Notes under the pieces: generated by a model
The model's input: the letters and a program-made list of their open reading frames with translations, nothing else
What the model was told of the DNA's origin: nothing
Databases searched by the model: none
Shown: one piece after another, positions 13,410-24,450 of the stretch
Position numbering within the stretch: position 1 is the first letter of the stretch
How the letters are laid out: each line of letters opens with the position of its first letter
Made by a program: the position numbers and the translations under genes
Assembly (NCBI GenBank): GCA_020048405.1
Contig: JAIFMP010000081.1
Span: forward strand, 1 to 41,264
Direction: 5' to 3'
DNA from: Hydrogenophaga sp.
Lineage (GTDB): Bacteria; Pseudomonadota; Gammaproteobacteria; Burkholderiales; Burkholderiaceae_C
DNA: 41,264 bases

Positions 13410-16313
13410 TTACAGCGTGCGGGCCACTTCCTTGACCTCGAAGAATTCGAGCTGGTCGCCTTCTTTGATGTCGTTGTAGTTGCGCAGCTTGATACCGCAC
13501 TCGAAACCTTCTTTGACTTCGCGCACATCGTCTTTCATGCGTTTCAGGGAATCGAGTTCGCCGGTGTACACCACCACGTTCTCGCGCAGCAGGCGGAAAT
13601 GCGCGCTGCGGGTCACGTAGCCACCTGTCACCATACAACCAGCCACCGTGCCGATCTTCGACGCCACGAACACCGTGCGGATCTCGGCCATACCGATGAT
13701 TTCTTCGCGGCGGTCTGGAGTCAGCATGCCCGACATGGCGACCTTGAGCTCGTCCACGGCGTCGTAAATGATGCTGTAGTAACGCAGGTCAACGCCATTG
13801 CTCTCAGCCAGTTTGCGGGCACCTGCATCGGCGCGCGTGTTGAAGCCGATCACCACAGCCTTGGAAGCGATGGCCAGGTTGATGTCGGACTCGCTGATGC
13901 CACCCACGCCGGCATACACCAGTTGCACCTTGACTTCGTCGGTGGACAGCTTGAGCAGGGACTGCGCCAACGCTTCCTGCGAGCCCTGCACATCGGCCTT
14001 GACGATGATGGGCAGCATCTTGACCTCGCCGGCCGTCATGTCGCTGAACATGTTTTCCAGCTTGGCTGCCTGCTGCTTGGCCAGCTTGGTGTTGCGGAAC
14101 TTGCCTGCGCGATAGGTGGCAATTTCACGGGCACGGCGCTCATCGGTCAGCACCATGAATTCGTCACCGGCCTGCGGCACTTCGGTCAAACCCTGAATTT
14201 CCACCGGAATCGAAGGCCCAGCCGATTTGGTGGGTCGGCCGTTCTCATCGAGCATGGCCCGCACACGGCCATAGGTCTGGCCAGCCAGCACCACGTCACC
14301 GGTTTTGAGCGTGCCGGACTGAACCAGCACGGTCGCCACAGGACCACGGCCTTTGTCCAGCTGAGCTTCGATCACGAGGCCCTTCGCCATCACGTCCACA
14401 GGGGCCTTGAGTTCCAGCACTTCGGCTTGCAGCAACACCTGCTCCAGCAGGGCATCGATGCCCTGGCCGGTTTTGGCGGACACGCCGACAAACGGTGAAT
14501 CGCCGCCGAACTCTTCAGGCACGACCTCCTCCACCACCAGCTCGTTTTTCACGCGCTCCAGGTTGGCATCGGGTTTGTCGATTTTGTTCACAGCGACCAC
14601 GATGGGCACACCCGCAGCCTTGGCGTGCTTGATGGCCTCTTTGGTCTGGGGCATGACGCCGTCGTCCGCCGCCACCACCAGAATGACGATGTCGGTTGCC
14701 TTGGCACCACGGGCACGCATGGCGGTGAACGCTTCGTGGCCAGGGGTGTCGAGGAAGGAAATCATGCCGCGCGGTGTTTCCACGTGGTATGCGCCGATGT
14801 GCTGAGTGATGCCGCCAGCCTCGCCAGCCGCGACTTTGGCGCGGCGGATGTAGTCCAGCAGCGAGGTTTTGCCGTGGTCAACGTGGCCCATGACCGTCAC
14901 CACGGGTGCACGCGACACTGCCTCAGCGGTCTGGTGCAATGCGTCTTCGTCGGTGAAGGCTTCTGGATCGTCCAGTTCGGCCTGCACGGCACGATGGCCG
15001 AGTTCTTCCACCACGATCATGGCGGTGTCTTGGTCGAGCGGCTGGTTTATGGTGACCATCTGCCCGAGCTTCATCAGGTGCTTGATGACTTCCGACGACT
15101 TGACCGACATCTTGTGTGCCAACTCGGCCACGGTGATGGTTTCCGGCACATGCACTTCCAAAACCTTGAACTCTGCCGGTGCGGCGAAAGTGGAGTTTTG
15201 GTTGTCGCGGCTGTCCCTGCTGTCACGGCGGCCCTTGGGACCACCACGCCAGTTAGACCGACCCGCCGTGGTGTCACCACGGGTTTTGATCTCTTTTTTC
15301 TTGGCTGCGTCGTCTTTCCAGGTGGATGACAAGTTCTCAGACTTGACTTCTTTCTTGCCAGCACCAGGAGCTGTGGACACAGCGGGGCGGGCAACGCCTG
15401 GGGCGTTGGTGCCCGCAGGCTTGTGAAGCGTGCCCTTCAGGGCAGCTTTCGGGTCCACGGCGGGCTTGACTTCTGCCACGGGCTCGGGCTTTTTGGCCAC
15501 GAGCACCTTTTTGGGTGCAGACATCATTTCCCGGATGGCTGCCGCTTCGGCTTCTGCCTTGCGACGACGGTCTTTCAGGTCGATGGCCTTGGCTTCTTCG
15601 GCTGCCTTTTCTCCGGCCACTTTGGCAGCTTGCACGCGACGCGCTTCCTGCTGCGCCTCTTCCTGTGCATTGGGCTGAACGGCAGCGGGCGCGCTTGACG
15701 CAACGGCAGGAGCAGGTGTCTCTGCGCTCGACTGAGGCACTGGAGCAGCACGTCTGGCGGCCTCAATCTGTGCCGCCTCGGCTTGGGCAGCAGCCCGAGC
15801 AGCTTCACGATCGCGTTCGGCTTGGGCCGCAACTTGTGCTTCACGCGCCTCTTCGGCCTCCCGCTCTTTGCGGCGCTGGTCCAGCTCTTCCTCTTGCACA
15901 CGCAAGAGCTCAGCCTGGCGACGCGCTTCTTCCTCCCGGCGCTTGAGCTCTTCGGCGTTGGCAGCAGCCACGGCAGGCGATTCCGCAGGTGTTGCGTCGG
16001 CCACGACTTCGTCATCGCGCTGGATGAATGTGCGCTTTTTTCGCACTTCCACCTGAATGGTGCGAGCACGCCCAGTGGCATCGGCCTGCTTGATTTCGGT
16101 GGTGGACTTTTTCACCAGAGTGATCTTTTTGCGCTCGCCCGATACCGTACCGTGGCTGGTTTGCAAATAGCTCAACAATTTGTGTTTGTCCACATCAGAC
16201 ACAGGGTCTGCACCCGATGACTTGGGCACGCCCGCGCTGGCGAGTTGCTCCAGCAGGGTGTGTGTGGGTTTGTGCAGTTCGGCTGCCAATTCTGCGACGC
16301 TGATGCTGGTCAT
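13410..16313 (-). CDS. infB: Translation initiation factor IF-2
   Basis: [75 protein letters not shown]; long charged N-terminus. Confidence 0.97.
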   Translation of the reverse strand: MTSISVAELAAELHKPTHTLLEQLASAGVPKSSGADPVSDVDKHKLLSYLQTSHGTVSGERKKITLVKKSTTEIKQADATGRARTIQVEVRKKRTFIQRDDEVVADATPAESPAVAAANAEELKRREEEARRQAELLRVQEEELDQRRKEREAEEAREAQVAAQAERDREAARAAAQAEAAQIEAARRAAPVPQSSAETPAPAVASSAPAAVQPNAQEEAQQEARRVQAAKVAGEKAAEEAKAIDLKDRRRKAEAEAAAIREMMSAPKKVLVAKKPEPVAEVKPAVDPKAALKGTLHKPAGTNAPGVARPAVSTAPGAGKKEVKSENLSSTWKDDAAKKKEIKTRGDTTAGRSNWRGGPKGRRDSRDSRDNQNSTFAAPAEFKVLEVHVPETITVAELAHKMSVKSSEVIKHLMKLGQMVTINQPLDQDTAMIVVEELGHRAVQAELDDPEAFTDEDALHQTAEAVSRAPVVTVMGHVDHGKTSLLDYIRRAKVAAGEAGGITQHIGAYHVETPRGMISFLDTPGHEAFTAMRARGAKATDIVILVVAADDGVMPQTKEAIKHAKAAGVPIVVAVNKIDKPDANLERVKNELVVEEVVPEEFGGDSPFVGVSAKTGQGIDALLEQVLLQAEVLELKAPVDVMAKGLVIEAQLDKGRGPVATVLVQSGTLKTGDVVLAGQTYGRVRAMLDENGRPTKSAGPSIPVEIQGLTEVPQAGDEFMVLTDERRAREIATYRAGKFRNTKLAKQQAAKLENMFSDMTAGEVKMLPIIVKADVQGSQEALAQSLLKLSTDEVKVQLVYAGVGGISESDINLAIASKAVVIGFNTRADAGARKLAESNGVDLRYYSIIYDAVDELKVAMSGMLTPDRREEIIGMAEIRTVFVASKIGTVAGCMVTGGYVTRSAHFRLLRENVVVYTGELDSLKRMKDDVREVKEGFECGIKLRNYNDIKEGDQLEFFEVKEVARTL

Positions 16314-16338
16314 GGGTGTTTCTCCGTTGCCTCCGTGA

Positions 16339-17838
16339 TCAGGATTGGGCCTCACCCGCTTCACCGGCGAACCAGTGAGCGCGTGCCTTCATGATCAGGG
16401 CTGTCGCTTCTTCGGGCGATTGCCCGGTAATTTCAGACAATTCGTCGGTGGCCAGGTCTGCCAGATCGTCGCGGGTGTTGACACCAGAGGCTGCCAACTG
16501 CGAGATCATTTCTGCAGTCACACCTTCCAAGTCGCGCAAATCTTGCGATACCGCTTCGACACTCTCTTCACGCACAAGCTCCATCGTCAGCAACGCGTCT
16601 TTGGCCCGGGTGCGGAGTTCCGCGACTGTGTCTTCGTCGAACGATTCGATGTCCAGCATTTCCTGCAGTGGCACGTAGGCAACTTCTTCGAGGCTGGTGA
16701 AACCCTCCTCGATCAGGATATCGGCAATTTCCTGGTCCACATCGAGTTTGGCCATGAACAAGGCACGCACACCGTCTGATTCTGCCGCCTGCTTCTGGGC
16801 AGACTCGTCAGCAGTCATGATGTTGATGCGCCAACCGGTCAAATCAGACGCCAGGCGAACGTTCTGGCCACCACGACCAATGGCGATAGCCAGGTTTTCT
16901 TCGTCAACCACCACATCCATGGCGTGACGCTCTTCGTCCACCACGATGGACTGAACATTGGCAGGCGCCAAGGCGCCGATGACGAATTGGGCCGGGTCTT
17001 CGCTCCACAGCACGATATCCACCCGCTCTCCAGCCAGTTCTGTGGTCACACCGTTCACACGCGAGCCACGCACACCCACGCAGGTGCCGATGGGATCCAC
17101 GCGCTTGTCGTGTGACAAGACAGCAATCTTGGCGCGGGAGCCAGGATCACGGGCACACGTTTTGATTTCCAACAGGCCCTGTTCGATCTCGGGCACTTCC
17201 TGACGGAACAACTCCATCATGAAGGCGGGCGATGAGCGAGACAGCACGATGGGCGCACCGCGCAACGTCAGGTCCACCTCCATGATCATGGCGCGCACGC
17301 GATCACCGGTGCGGAAATTCTCCTTGGGGATCATTTCAGTTCGGCGCAGGCGGCCTTCCACACGGCCGCTTTCAACGATCAGGTCGCCCTTGTCCATGCG
17401 CTTGACCGTGCCGACAAAAATCTTTTCGCCACGCGACATGAAGTCGTTGAGCAACATTTCGCGCTCTGCATCACGGATTTTTTGCAGAATAACCTGCTTT
17501 GCAGCCATCGCACCGATGCGGCCAATGGGCATGCTCTCGATCGGCTTCTCAATGAAATCACCGACTTCAATGTCGGAGATTTCATCGCTGGCATCCGACA
17601 CCAGTTCTTCAGCCTCGGGGTTCTGAAGACCGGCTTCGTCAGGAACTACCAGCCAGCGGCGGAACGTTTCGTAGTTGCCGCTGTCGCGGTCCACGCTCAC
17701 GCGAATGTCCACCTCGCCTTGGTACAGCTTTTTGGTGGCAGAAGCCAGAGCCAATTCAACGGCACCAAAAACCACATCACGCTCAACGTTCTTTTCGCGC
17801 GAAATTGCATCGACCAACATCAGGAGTTCGCGATTCAT
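16339..17838 (-). CDS. nusA: Transcription termination/antitermination factor NusA
   Basis: [38 protein letters not shown]1/KH regions, two C-terminal acidic repeats. Confidence 0.97.
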   Translation of the reverse strand: MNRELLMLVDAISREKNVERDVVFGAVELALASATKKLYQGEVDIRVSVDRDSGNYETFRRWLVVPDEAGLQNPEAEELVSDASDEISDIEVGDFIEKPIESMPIGRIGAMAAKQVILQKIRDAEREMLLNDFMSRGEKIFVGTVKRMDKGDLIVESGRVEGRLRRTEMIPKENFRTGDRVRAMIMEVDLTLRGAPIVLSRSSPAFMMELFRQEVPEIEQGLLEIKTCARDPGSRAKIAVLSHDKRVDPIGTCVGVRGSRVNGVTTELAGERVDIVLWSEDPAQFVIGALAPANVQSIVVDEERHAMDVVVDEENLAIAIGRGGQNVRLASDLTGWRINIMTADESAQKQAAESDGVRALFMAKLDVDQEIADILIEEGFTSLEEVAYVPLQEMLDIESFDEDTVAELRTRAKDALLTMELVREESVEAVSQDLRDLEGVTAEMISQLAASGVNTRDDLADLATDELSEITGQSPEEATALIMKARAHWFAGEAGEAQS

Positions 17839-17895
17839 GTCACTGGCCTGCCTTTCTTTTTTCTGCTAACAGCTTCAATGGGGTGTAGTACGGTG

Positions 17896-18492
17896 TCATT
17901 CGGCCGCATCGGCGGCCGAATTCGGCTGCTCTGCAGTAGCCTTGGGCTTGCGCCCTTTGAAATCAACAATGGGGGCCAAGCGCACCTCACGCAATTCGTC
18001 CAACGTGAAACGCATGGCCTGGTAAACAGCGGGCGGGCGCTTTTTGCTCACACGCTGACCTGGTTTGGGGGCAAGCTCGTCGGTCCAGACAATTTGCCAG
18101 ACATCGGGCTGATCCGTGGACTCCAAGGTACCCCTGAATTTCTTGCGGTTGGCCGCAATGTCGGTCCCTGTGATGCCAATCGGCTCTTTCAGAGTCAGAT
18201 CAATGTCGGCACCCACAAACCGGTTGAAATCCGTCGGAGTGCGCAAGGGGCGGTCGATGCCGGGTGAGCCAACCTCCAACCGTTTGTAGTCCACGCCCTC
18301 AACTTCCAGCAAAAACTGCAACTGACGGGTCACTGCCTCGCAGTCTTCGACGTTCACAAACTGCTCGGGCGTGCCGGCTTGGAAGGGCATGTCGATGGTG
18401 ATGCGCAGCAGACCGGCGGCTGTTCGCTCAATCTCCACTAGGTCATAACCCAAACCGGTGACGGTTTGCTCAACTGATGCTTGCCACGCCAT
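17896..18492 (-). CDS. rimP: Ribosome maturation factor RimP
   Basis: VEQTVTGLGYDLVEIE...LRITIDMP..VNVEDCEAVTRQL...RLEVGSPGIDRPLRTPTDFNRFVG; upstream of nusA. Confidence 0.95.
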   Translation of the reverse strand: MAWQASVEQTVTGLGYDLVEIERTAAGLLRITIDMPFQAGTPEQFVNVEDCEAVTRQLQFLLEVEGVDYKRLEVGSPGIDRPLRTPTDFNRFVGADIDLTLKEPIGITGTDIAANRKKFRGTLESTDQPDVWQIVWTDELAPKPGQRVSKKRPPAVYQAMRFTLDELREVRLAPIVDFKGRKPKATAEQPNSAADAAE

Positions 18493-18542
18493 AAATCGCT
18501 GGTATTCGGATGTATCCGCCAAAAATACTGAAAAGCTTTCGC

Positions 18543-18576
18543 CCAAAAAAAACGGGCGGTGATTACCCGCCCGTTT
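18543..18576 (-). terminator. Rho-independent terminator between the DUF2788-like gene and rimP
   Basis: Minus strand AAACGGGCGGGTAATCACCGCCCGTTTTTTTTGGGC: GC-rich stem followed by a T8 tract. Confidence 0.8.
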
Positions 18577-18646
18577 GGTCGTGAAGTTCGCATTCTAACC
18601 CGAGGCGCGAACCTACTGCAATTGGAAGCAGGTCTACGACGCTGAA

Positions 18647-18868
18647 TCAGATGCCCAGAACCCATTTGATGATGTTTTTGGCCACAAAGCCCAACATTCC
18701 GAAGGACAACACCAGAAAAATAATGAAGGTCCCGAACTTGCCCGCCTTGGATTCACGCGCAAGGTTCAACACGATGAACATCATGTACAGAATGAACGCC
18801 CCGACGCCGAAGGTGAGGCCAAATTGGGCGATTTGCCCTTCGGTGTAACCGAAGATGGTGATTTCCAT
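18647..18868 (-). CDS. DUF2788-like small membrane protein
   Basis: MEITIFGYTEGQIAQFGLTFGVGAFILYMMFIVLNLARESKAGKFGTFIIFLVLSFGMLGFVAKNIIKWVLGI; two TM segments. Confidence 0.75.
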   Translation of the reverse strand: MEITIFGYTEGQIAQFGLTFGVGAFILYMMFIVLNLARESKAGKFGTFIIFLVLSFGMLGFVAKNIIKWVLGI

Positions 18869-18928
18869 GAGGTAGGTGTGGTGGGCCTCAGGCCGCGTGG
18901 CCCGTGTCAAACGGCCTTGGAGTATCGC

Positions 18929-19690
18929 TCAAGCGGTTCGCGTCAGATCGCAGTAGGCATGCCAACTGGCATGCGCCAGCACCGGAACCACCACGATCAG
19001 CCCTGCCAGACCAGCCAGCATGCCGAGACCAGCCAAGCCCATGATGATCAATGCCCACAAGCCCAGGACCAGCGGATAGGTGCCAACCGCATTCCAGCTG
19101 GCCAGCACTGCAGCCCTCACCGACTTGTTGGTGTCGACCAGCATGGGTATGGCGATAACGCTGGATGCAAACATGGGTGCGGCCAGCACGCCCCCCACAA
19201 GCAGCCACACCTCAAACAGCCAGCCGTCAGGCGCCAGCACCACATGCCTCAGAAAATCCATCGGGTTTCGCACGGGCACGGGGGTGAGCGCAGTGATCAT
19301 CGAAGCGGATGTCATCACCCACCCTGTGGCAGCAAACCCCAGAAGCAGGCCAAACACGATCAAGCGCCCGTCCAGCGATCGCCATATCCGGAAGACCTCC
19401 CCCATGCCGACACAGTGGCCTGTCGAGCACTGTTTACTGACTTGGTACAAACCGGTGGTGAGAATAGGGGCGACGATCATGAAGCCAGAAAATGCCCCGG
19501 CCAGCATCCAGAAACGGTCACTGGCAACCCACAACAGCAACCAGCCAAAACAAGCCAGGACAGCACCATGCAAAAGGCCTGGCCCCGGATTGCGAACAAG
19601 ATCTCTCCACCCCAGCTTGAGCCAACGCAGGGGGGAGTTCAGCCCGATGACTGGTTCGTTTAGTGGAGGGGTCATGGCCATGGGATTCAT
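18929..19690 (-). CDS. DUF2189-like / BPSS1780-type multi-TM membrane protein
   Basis: WLKLGWRDLVRNPGPGLLHGAVLACFGWLLL...FSGFMIVAPILTTGLYQVSKQ...HASWHAYCDL. Confidence 0.75.
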   Translation of the reverse strand: MNPMAMTPPLNEPVIGLNSPLRWLKLGWRDLVRNPGPGLLHGAVLACFGWLLLWVASDRFWMLAGAFSGFMIVAPILTTGLYQVSKQCSTGHCVGMGEVFRIWRSLDGRLIVFGLLLGFAATGWVMTSASMITALTPVPVRNPMDFLRHVVLAPDGWLFEVWLLVGGVLAAPMFASSVIAIPMLVDTNKSVRAAVLASWNAVGTYPLVLGLWALIIMGLAGLGMLAGLAGLIVVVPVLAHASWHAYCDLTRTA

Positions 19691-19764
19691 CGCGACGCAG
19701 TGTAGCCATCCGCCGGTGATGCACCGAGCGGGTAAACACGTAAAAACAACCAACTTTTAGTCAA

Positions 19765-21387
19765 TCAGTGTGCCGATGCAGCCAGCAAGCTGAGCGTGTA
19801 CGGATGTTTGGGGCAGCTGAAAACCGCTTCACGGCTGCCCTGCTCCACCACCTCGCCGCCCTTGAGCACCAGCACCTGGTGGGCCATGGCCTGGATCACA
19901 TCCATGTCGTGGGTGATGAGCAGATAGCTCAGTTGCCGTTCTCGCTGCAGCCGCTGCAACAGGGTCAGCACCTGCTGCTGCACGGTCACATCCAGAGCGC
20001 TGGTGGGCTCGTCGAGCACCAACACGGCGGGTTCTACGATCAGGGCCCGGGCAATGGCCAAGCGCTGCCGCTGTCCGCCTGAAAACTCGTGCGGGTAGCG
20101 CTGCAGCAAAGCATGCGCCGCCTGCGCGCCTACAGCGCTTTCATCGACCAGTCCCACACTGCCCAGCGCAGCCAGTACCCGATTGCGCCTCTGTGCCGGT
20201 GGCAGCCCCGGGGCGTGAACATCCAACCCCTCGCCCACGATCTGCTCCACCGTCATGCGGGGCGACAGCGACGAGAACGGGTCTTGGAACACCACCTGCA
20301 CATGGCTGCGCTGGCGGCGGTTGGCTTGGGCCTCGCGCGCCCAGGGCTGGCCCGCCACGCGCAAGTCGCCTGTATAGGCAATCAAGTCCAGAGCGGCCAA
20401 GGCCAGTGTCGATTTGCCAGAACCCGACTCTCCCACCACCCCTAAGGTTTGGCCAGGCAACAGCTCAAAGTCCGCCCCCTTCAGCGCCACAGACCGCCCC
20501 CGGCTGAACCAGCCCCTGATGCCTGGCCGGGGCACCGGGTAGGCCACCGCGAGGTTCTGTGCTTGCAGCGACGACGCAGTGCCTTCGGGTGGTGCACAAG
20601 GCGACAGCGGGTCACGCTGCGGACGGCTGTTGAGCAGTTTTTGGGTGTAGGGGTGCTGCGGGTTGCCAAACACATCGGCCACCGTGCCCTGCTCCACCAG
20701 CACGCCGCGTTCCATGATGGCCACGCGGTCGGCAAAGCGGCGCACCAGCTGCAGGTCGTGTGTGATGAGCAGCACCGCCATGCCCCGCTCGCGCTGCTGA
20801 GTGGCCAGCAGCTCCAGAATTTGCCCACGCAGCGACACGTCCAACGCCGTGGTGGGCTCGTCGGCCAACAGCAGCTTGGGTGCGCTGGCCAGGGCCATGG
20901 CGATCATGGCGCGCTGGCGTTGTCCGCCGCTCAGTTGGTGCGGGTAGGCCTGGGCTTTGCTGGCAGGCTCCGGCAGACCCGTGGATGCCAACAAATCAAT
21001 AGCTGACTTGATACACACATCAAGCGGTAGACCCTGTTTCAACTGAAATATCTCGGCAATTTGCTTGCCGATGGTCATCAGCGGGTTCAACGCCGTCATG
21101 GGCTCCTGGAAAATCATGGCCACGTCGCCGCCACGCACACCGCGCAGCTGGTGCTCGGTCATCGCCAGCAGGTCGTGCCCTTGCAGCAAAGCCTGGCCAG
21201 AGGTGCGTGCATTGGCCACCAGGCCCAGCAAACTCAAAGCGGTGAGCGTTTTGCCAGAGCCCGATTCGCCCACCAGCGCCAGTTTTTCACCGGCGTTGAT
21301 GTGAAAGTTGATGCCTTTGACCACCTCGTGCGCACCAAAGGCCACGCGAAGGTCCGTCACGCTCAGCAGGGTTGTGGGTTGCGTCAT
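19765..21387 (-). CDS. yejF: Peptide ABC transporter, fused double ATP-binding protein (YejF-type)
   Basis: Two NBDs: [43 protein letters not shown] and [43 protein letters not shown]. Confidence 0.93.
   Translation of the reverse strand: MTQPTTLLSVTDLRVAFGAHEVVKGINFHINAGEKLALVGESGSGKTLTALSLLGLVANARTSGQALLQGHDLLAMTEHQLRGVRGGDVAMIFQEPMTALNPLMTIGKQIAEIFQLKQGLPLDVCIKSAIDLLASTGLPEPASKAQAYPHQLSGGQRQRAMIAMALASAPKLLLADEPTTALDVSLRGQILELLATQQRERGMAVLLITHDLQLVRRFADRVAIMERGVLVEQGTVADVFGNPQHPYTQKLLNSRPQRDPLSPCAPPEGTASSLQAQNLAVAYPVPRPGIRGWFSRGRSVALKGADFELLPGQTLGVVGESGSGKSTLALAALDLIAYTGDLRVAGQPWAREAQANRRQRSHVQVVFQDPFSSLSPRMTVEQIVGEGLDVHAPGLPPAQRRNRVLAALGSVGLVDESAVGAQAAHALLQRYPHEFSGGQRQRLAIARALIVEPAVLVLDEPTSALDVTVQQQVLTLLQRLQRERQLSYLLITHDMDVIQAMAHQVLVLKGGEVVEQGSREAVFSCPKHPYTLSLLAASAH
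20999..21034 (+). repeat. Dispersed 36-nt element, copy C (inside yejF)
   Basis: ATAGCT-GACTTGATACACAC-ATCAAGCGGTA-GACCC. Confidence 0.72.
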
Positions 21388-22433
21388 GGCTGCCCCCCGT
21401 CATTCGAAGCATCTGCCTTGCGAGGGTCCAGCGCATCGCGCAGCGCATCACCCATGAAGGTGAGCAGCAGCAGCGTGATCACCAGCACGGCAAAGGTGGA
21501 CAGGGAAATCCACCACGCATCGATGTTGTTTTTGCCCTGCGACAGCAACTCGCCCAGGCTCGGAGTGCCCGGTGGCACGCCCAGACCCAGAAAGTCCAGG
21601 CTGGTCAGCGCCAGGATGGCCGCGCTCATGCGAAACGGCAAAAACGTCACCACCGGTGTGAGGCTGTTGGGCAGGATGTGCCGGGTGATGATCTGCCAGT
21701 GGCCCAGCCCCATGGCGCGGGCGGCGCGCACGTAGTCCATCTGGCGGTTGCGCAGAAACTCGGCGCGCACGTAGTCGCTCAGGCCCATCCAGCCGAACAA
21801 ACTCAGCAGCACCAGCAGCAGCGCCAGGCTGGGCTGGAACAGGGCCGAAAAGATGATGAGCAAATACAGCTCGGGCATGGAGCCCCAGATTTCGATGAAG
21901 CGTTGAAACGCCAAATCGGTCTTGCCACCGAAGTAACCTTGAATGGCCCCGCTCAGCACCCCCAAAGCCACGCCGCACACGGTCAGAGCCAGCGCAAACA
22001 GCACACTCACGCGAAAGCCGTAAATCAGCTGCGCCAGCAGGTCGCGCCCCCGGTCGTCGGTGCCCAGCCAGTTGTCGGTGGTGGGCGCAGAAGGATTGGG
22101 CGCTTTGGCAAAGTAGTTCAGCGTTTTGGGGCCGTAGCGGTTGGGCGCGTACAGCACCCAATTGCCGGGCTCCGCCAGCTTTTGCTGGATGAACGGGTCC
22201 AAATAATCGGTGGGTGTGGGAAAGTCGCCGCCAAAGGTTGTTTCAGGGTAGTCGTGCAACATGGGTGCATACCACTGTCCCTGGTAGCGCACCACCAGCG
22301 GGCGGTCGTTGCTGACCAGCTCAGCCACCAGGCTCAAGCCCACGAGCACGCAAAAAGCGAGCAGGCTCCAAAAGCCTAAGCGGTTGCGTTTGAAACGCTG
22401 CCAGGCGCGGCGTGACGGTGACAAAGACTGCAT
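21384..22433 (-). CDS. yejE: Peptide ABC transporter permease (YejE-type)
   Basis: SPSRRAWQRFKRNRLGFWSLLAF...GTDDRGRDLLAQLIYGFRVSVLF...DYVRAARAMG...ITRHILPNSLTPV...SLDFLGLGVPPGTPSLGELLSQGKNN. Confidence 0.92.
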   Translation of the reverse strand: MQSLSPSRRAWQRFKRNRLGFWSLLAFCVLVGLSLVAELVSNDRPLVVRYQGQWYAPMLHDYPETTFGGDFPTPTDYLDPFIQQKLAEPGNWVLYAPNRYGPKTLNYFAKAPNPSAPTTDNWLGTDDRGRDLLAQLIYGFRVSVLFALALTVCGVALGVLSGAIQGYFGGKTDLAFQRFIEIWGSMPELYLLIIFSALFQPSLALLLVLLSLFGWMGLSDYVRAEFLRNRQMDYVRAARAMGLGHWQIITRHILPNSLTPVVTFLPFRMSAAILALTSLDFLGLGVPPGTPSLGELLSQGKNNIDAWWISLSTFAVLVITLLLLTFMGDALRDALDPRKADASNDGGQP

Positions 22434-23773
22434 CACTTCGACCACTCGTTTGACAAGGATTCCGCCTGTTTAAGCACCAGCTCGACGGCATCGGCCTGCT
22501 GGTCAGGCGGATATTTCCATTTCTGCAAACAGCGCCGCACCAAAATCCTCAGCCGTGCCCGGACACTTTCGCGCACCTGCCAATCCACCGTGGTGCTGGC
22601 CCGAAGCTTTTCTGTGATATCAACGGCAATCTTCTTCAAGGTGTCATCACCCAACTCGCGTACGGCGCTCTCGTTGTTGGCCAATGCGTCGTAGAAGGCG
22701 ATTTCGTCGTGCCCCAAACCCAGCGCAGCTTCACGCTCCAAAACGGCCTGGAATTCCTTGGCCATCTGGATCAGCTCTTCGATCACCTGCGCTGTCTCGA
22801 TGGCGCGGTTGTGGTACTTACGCAGTGTCTCCAGCAAGCGGTCGCCGTATTTCTTCTCCTGGACCACGTTGTTGCGCGTATGCGCCCTGATCTCGTCGCG
22901 CAGCAGCTTCTCCAGCAGCTCCACAGCCAGATTCTTCGTCTTCATCTGGCGCACGTCTTCGAGGAACTCGTCCGACAGCAAACCGATGTTGGGCTTGTCC
23001 AGCCCAGCGAGCGCAAAGATGTCTGCGACACCGTCGGCCACGATGGCGTTGTCCAGAATTTGTTTGAGCGCGCTGTTCTTGTCTTCCGTGGTGCGCTTCT
23101 TGTCTACCGTGGTGAACTTGTTGATGGCGGCCTTGATCGCGGCGAAAAAAGCAATTTCTTTGCGTAGGGCGGCAGCTTCGTCCAGCGTGCCACAGAGCGA
23201 GAACGCCTTGCTTACCGCAGTCATCACATCCAGAAACCGCGTCTTTCCGTCCTTCAGGCCCAGAAGGTGGTTGGCTGCGGGCACCAGCAGCGGCACCGCA
23301 TTGGCCTCGAAGGCGCTGTAGTCAAAGCCATGCATCAGTCCGCGCACGATATCCATCTTTTCCAACAGGACCGCCAGAGCCTCGGTAGCGTTGCGCGTTG
23401 GGTCGCCCTTGCCTTTGGACTCGGTGTAGGTTTTCAGCGCAGCCTTCAGCTCGCTGGCAATGCCGATGTAGTCCACCACCAGCCCGCCGGGTTTGTTCTT
23501 GAACACGCGGTTCACCCGCGCAATCGCCTGCATCAGGTTGTGGCCCTTCATGGGCTTGTCCACGTACAGCCGAATCGGCCTCGCCAGGTCATTTACCTCG
23601 TCATTTACCCCACCAGGTTCGGGAGAAAGTTCCTGCCAGCCATCAAAGCCCAACAAAGCCAGCGCAGTCGGCACCCGCAGGCCGCCCGGGTTGCGAAAAC
23701 TGAAACCCGCCGGTTCCTTGACCACCAGCGCCGACAAGTGCCCGGTGAAGTCCGCGTGAACCAGCGTGCTCAT
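22433..23773 (-). pseudogene. hsdR: Truncated/chimeric type I restriction endonuclease subunit R (C-terminal part only)
   Basis: LYVDKPMKGHNLMQAIARVNRVFKNKPGGLVVDYIGIASELK (motif VI region) plus the C-terminal helical domain; nuclease and Walker/DEAD motifs absent. Replaced by about 68 aa of unrelated sequence (MSTLVHADFTGHLSALVV...). Confidence 0.85.
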
Positions 23774-24450
23774 GGCTGCTTCAACGCCCTGATCTGTACC
23801 AGCCAAGCGGCAAAGAACGCACATTCGGCCTCGATCTTGGCAAGCCCAATTTTCTTGGCAGCGATGGAGCCATGCATACGCTTTCGGTAGCTGGGGTTCT
23901 TCAGTTCACGCTCTAGGTGCGCTGCAGGCTTGGTTTCAGGTCGGTCGTTGATATGTTCCGGCGATTCCGCCGCCGCGCGTGCAGCGGCCAATGCCGCAGT
24001 TGCCCCGTGCCACCCGAGCTGTGTTTGGGTCAATGTCTGTACATCGCTGAACAAAAGCGCCTCAAACTCGTATGGCTGGATGTAAGGGATGAACCGGCCA
24101 GGCTGGCAACCAGCCTCGGCCACAACGTCAGCATGAAGCGCCTGCTTCAACACATCCAATCGCTTTGGCAACTCGGCTTGAGTCAGTGAAGCCTCAAAGC
24201 CGGGGAACCCGCCGTCGAGGCGATACAGGTCGAACAAGGTCGTGACCACCGGCGCGCTGTACTGCCGCAAGGTGTTACGCAAGTGGCGTTTGACGCGGTC
24301 GTACTTCAAGGCGCCGCCTTTGTGGCCGGGGGATGTCTCCACCATCTCGGGGATGAGGTTCAAGCCCAAGTCATAGAACGCTGGTGCCAACACATCTCGA
24401 ACGAAGGTTTCCTCAGTCTGCCCCTCACAGACGATACACACGCGCTTCAT
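23770..24450 (-). CDS. DUF4276-like (TOPRIM-like) protein, partner of the adjacent AAA ATPase
   Basis: MKRVCIVCEGQTEETFVRDVLAP...TTLFDLYRL...FIPYIQPYEFEALLFSD; ATGA overlaps at both gene junctions. Confidence 0.8.
   Translation of the reverse strand: MKRVCIVCEGQTEETFVRDVLAPAFYDLGLNLIPEMVETSPGHKGGALKYDRVKRHLRNTLRQYSAPVVTTLFDLYRLDGGFPGFEASLTQAELPKRLDVLKQALHADVVAEAGCQPGRFIPYIQPYEFEALLFSDVQTLTQTQLGWHGATAALAAARAAAESPEHINDRPETKPAAHLERELKNPSYRKRMHGSIAAKKIGLAKIEAECAFFAAWLVQIRALKQP

Noticed and set aside
18025-18065. Additional copy of the 36-nt element (GGGCGCTTTTTG...)
   Set aside because: Matches part of the core but lacks the AGCTAT-like half at the fixed spacing.
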